A DNA stretch of 64,000 nucleotides from Carboxylicivirga caseinilyticus (GTDB lineage Bacteria > Bacteroidota > Bacteroidia > Bacteroidales > Marinilabiliaceae), in assembly GCA_025499705.1 (NCBI GenBank), contig JAFMVE010000001.1, positions 62,001-126,000 on the forward strand, in the 5' to 3' direction. Shown here in pieces: positions 62,425-64,000 of the stretch; position 1 is the first letter of the stretch, and each line of letters starts with the position of its first letter. The notes beneath the pieces were generated by a model. It was not told where the DNA came from. It did not search any database and worked only from the letters and a program-made list of their open reading frames with translations. A program made the translations under genes and the position numbers.

Positions 62425-63756
62425 ATGAAGAATCGCTTTTCGTTACTGGCTGTAACACTCCTTATAGCCGGTTTGGGATCTGCTAATGCCCAATTGAATA
62501 AAATTAATTTCGAAGAATTTGATCTGGATAATGGCTTGCATGTTATTCTGCATCAAGACAAAACCACCCCTAATGTAACCGTTTCGGTTATGTACAATGT
62601 TGGATCAAAGCACGAAAATCCAGACCGTACCGGTTTTGCTCACTTTTTTGAGCACCTGATGTTCGAAGGAACCGAAAACATTGATCGCGGACAATATTTT
62701 AAGATTGTACAAAATGCAGGAGGAACATTAAACGCCAATACTTCAACTGATCGTACTTATTACTATGAAACGTTGCCATCTAATCAACTGGAGTTGGGAT
62801 TGTGGCTGGAATCAGAAAGAATGTTACATGCAAAAGTTGATTCATTGGGTATTGCAACTCAAAAGAAAGTTGTGATTGAAGAGAAGAAGCAAAGCTACGA
62901 TAACCGTCCATACGGAACACTTCTTCAGGAAACCATGAAACGTGCATTCTCAGTTCATCCATATCGTTGGACAACAATTGGCGATCCGGAGCATATTATG
63001 GCTGCCAAGGATGAAGAATTTCAACAATTCTATAATCGCTTTTATGTGCCCAATAATGCTGTATTAGTTTTGGCTGGCGACATTGAAATTGATGAAACCA
63101 AAGCATTGGTTAAAAAATATTTTTCTGATATTCCAAAAGGTAAAGCAGACCTTACTTACAAGCCTGTTATTGAACCCGCCTTAAATGGTGAGGTACGCGA
63201 TACAGTATTTGACAATGTACAACTTCCATTGATTTTACAGGCTTACAGAACGCCTGCCATGAATACAGAAGATTATTATGCCTTGGATATGTTGAGTACA
63301 CTTTTGTCAAAAGGACAAAGTTCTCGTTTGTATAAAGCATTGGTTGATGATCAACAAAAAGCTATTCAGGTAGCAAGCTTTCCATTAGGATTTCGTGAGC
63401 CTTCTGTTGCACTTACTTTAGCGTTACCAAACATGGGTGTTGAGGTCAAGGATCTTGAAGAAGCAATGGATGCTGAAATTAAGAAGGTTCAGGATGAACT
63501 AATCTCTGAAAAAGAGTTTCAAAAATTGAAAAATCAATTTGAGAATGACATCGTTAAAGGCAATATGAAAGTGGCTACACGTGCCAATACTTTGGCTCGT
63601 GATTATACATACTTTGGTGATGCAAATTTAATCAATACAGAGTTGGATAAATATTTGGCTGTAAGTCGTGAGGATATTCAAAGGGTAGCTAAAAAATATT
63701 TGACCAAAGATAATCGGGTGGTGTTGTATTACTTACCAAAATCACAACAAAACTAG
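62425..63756 (+). CDS. M16-family zinc protease (pitrilysin-like)
   Basis: A signal peptide (about 1-22) precedes a single M16 unit of 443 residues. The inverted zinc motif HFFEH (73-77) and a downstream Glu at about 152 complete the site, and the R/Y substrate motif lies in the C-terminal domain (LSTLLSKGQSSRLYKALVDD). The next gene, after 61 bases, begins another M16-type protein. Bacteroidota commonly encode such pairs, of which one subunit carries the zinc site and the other may not; here the first is the active one. Periplasmic peptide degradation is the probable role. Confidence 0.93.
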   Translation: MKNRFSLLAVTLLIAGLGSANAQLNKINFEEFDLDNGLHVILHQDKTTPNVTVSVMYNVGSKHENPDRTGFAHFFEHLMFEGTENIDRGQYFKIVQNAGGTLNANTSTDRTYYYETLPSNQLELGLWLESERMLHAKVDSLGIATQKKVVIEEKKQSYDNRPYGTLLQETMKRAFSVHPYRWTTIGDPEHIMAAKDEEFQQFYNRFYVPNNAVLVLAGDIEIDETKALVKKYFSDIPKGKADLTYKPVIEPALNGEVRDTVFDNVQLPLILQAYRTPAMNTEDYYALDMLSTLLSKGQSSRLYKALVDDQQKAIQVASFPLGFREPSVALTLALPNMGVEVKDLEEAMDAEIKKVQDELISEKEFQKLKNQFENDIVKGNMKVATRANTLARDYTYFGDANLINTELDKYLAVSREDIQRVAKKYLTKDNRVVLYYLPKSQQN

Positions 63757-63817
63757 AATCATAGTTATTTAAAAATCATTTTAGACAAAATATCCTACGG
63801 ATAAAAAATATACTTCA

Positions 63818-64000
63818 ATGAAGAAAACATTATTTTTATTTTTAAGTGTTTTGCTTGCCATTTCAACAAATGCGCAACTTGATCGCAGCAAGATGCCGGC
63901 AGCCGGACCTGCTCCCAAAATTAATATAAAAGATGCCGAAACGTTTGAGCTTAAAAACGGCTTGAAAGTAATTGTGGTTGAAAACCATAATGTTCCGGTT
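63818..64000 (+). CDS. Second M16-family peptidase-like protein, N-terminal part
   Basis: ATG at 63818 begins MKKTLFLFLSVLLA, a signal peptide ending NAQ, then AAGPAPKINIKDAETFELKNGLKVIVVENHNVPV, the standard opening strand of an M16 domain. 61 codons are visible before the window edge. The zinc motif, if any, lies outside. Confidence 0.85.
   Translation, partial: MKKTLFLFLSVLLAISTNAQLDRSKMPAAGPAPKINIKDAETFELKNGLKVIVVENHNVPV

Overview
The window is a stretch of chromosome from a low-GC member of the Bacteroidota. The main signs are: promoters that fit the group's -33 TTTG / -7 TAnnTTTG pattern (for example 6494-6526 and 22831-22863), no Shine-Dalgarno dependence, a type IX secretion tail on the secreted endonuclease (44991-46067), and many Bacteroidota-specific families (HU-CCDC81/SPOR protein, DUF4292, DUF4271, probable DUF6452/DUF6048 pair, TlpA-like DUF4369 lipoproteins). 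The class is probably Bacteroidia; a Marinilabiliales-type genus is a guess. Nearly everything is housekeeping core genome. I see no prophage, integrase, rRNA, tRNA, CRISPR array or complete insertion sequence.

Layout. 1-3.7 kb: two-component signalling genes and an acyl-CoA synthetase. 3.9-9.9 kb: two thioredoxin-fold lipoproteins without a CXXC, lpxH, a FabH-like ketoacyl synthase and rmuC. 9.9-14.1 kb (minus strand): a membrane glycosyltransferase, an HU/SPOR envelope protein and two overlapping flippase-like membrane proteins. 14.2-20.7 kb: rsmA, mgtE, a Gly/Met/Pro-tailed lipoprotein, a methyltransferase, a SIMPL protein and a Na/phosphate symporter. 21.2-24.1 kb: a methionine-biosynthesis unit (metY, then hom) preceded by a short ORF whose last 14 codons include six Met and three Cys, followed by alternative RNA hairpins. 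This looks like an amino-acid-sensing leader and is the best candidate for an undescribed regulatory element. 24.2-29.1 kb: CDF transporter, hemW, VanZ-like protein, Rrf2 regulator, lutB, rpiB.

29.5-44 kb is one long run of plus-strand genes that is visibly more AT-rich than the rest: nadA, a response regulator, ruvB, a flippase, dut, a TPR lipoprotein, a DUF4292 lipoprotein, an EnvC-like protein, an anti-sigma-type ATPase, ybeY, mnmG, ade, uvrC. Three parS-type palindromes (26291, 40473, 40700) mark this part of the window as a ParB loading zone, so the chromosome origin is probably not far away, although parA, parB and dnaA are not present here. 44-48.9 kb: lplA and an endonuclease on the minus strand, then dtd, a MazG-like pyrophosphohydrolase and deoC, then a polyprenyl synthase. 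49-54.5 kb: ArsR regulator, queD-type gene, CoA-binding protein, rhodanese, LPP20-like protein, recX and an aldehyde dehydrogenase.

54.6-56.3 kb is the only repeat-rich region: a three-hairpin element, three copies of a CCTC...GAGAGG palindromic repeat, and a frameshifted DUF559 endonuclease gene bracketed by two of those copies. 56.3-62.2 kb (minus): yidD, rnpA, hemD, DUF4271, a LOG-family protein, a DoxX/DUF417-like protein, glsA and two envelope proteins. The window ends in a pair of M16 zinc proteases, the second cut by the window edge.
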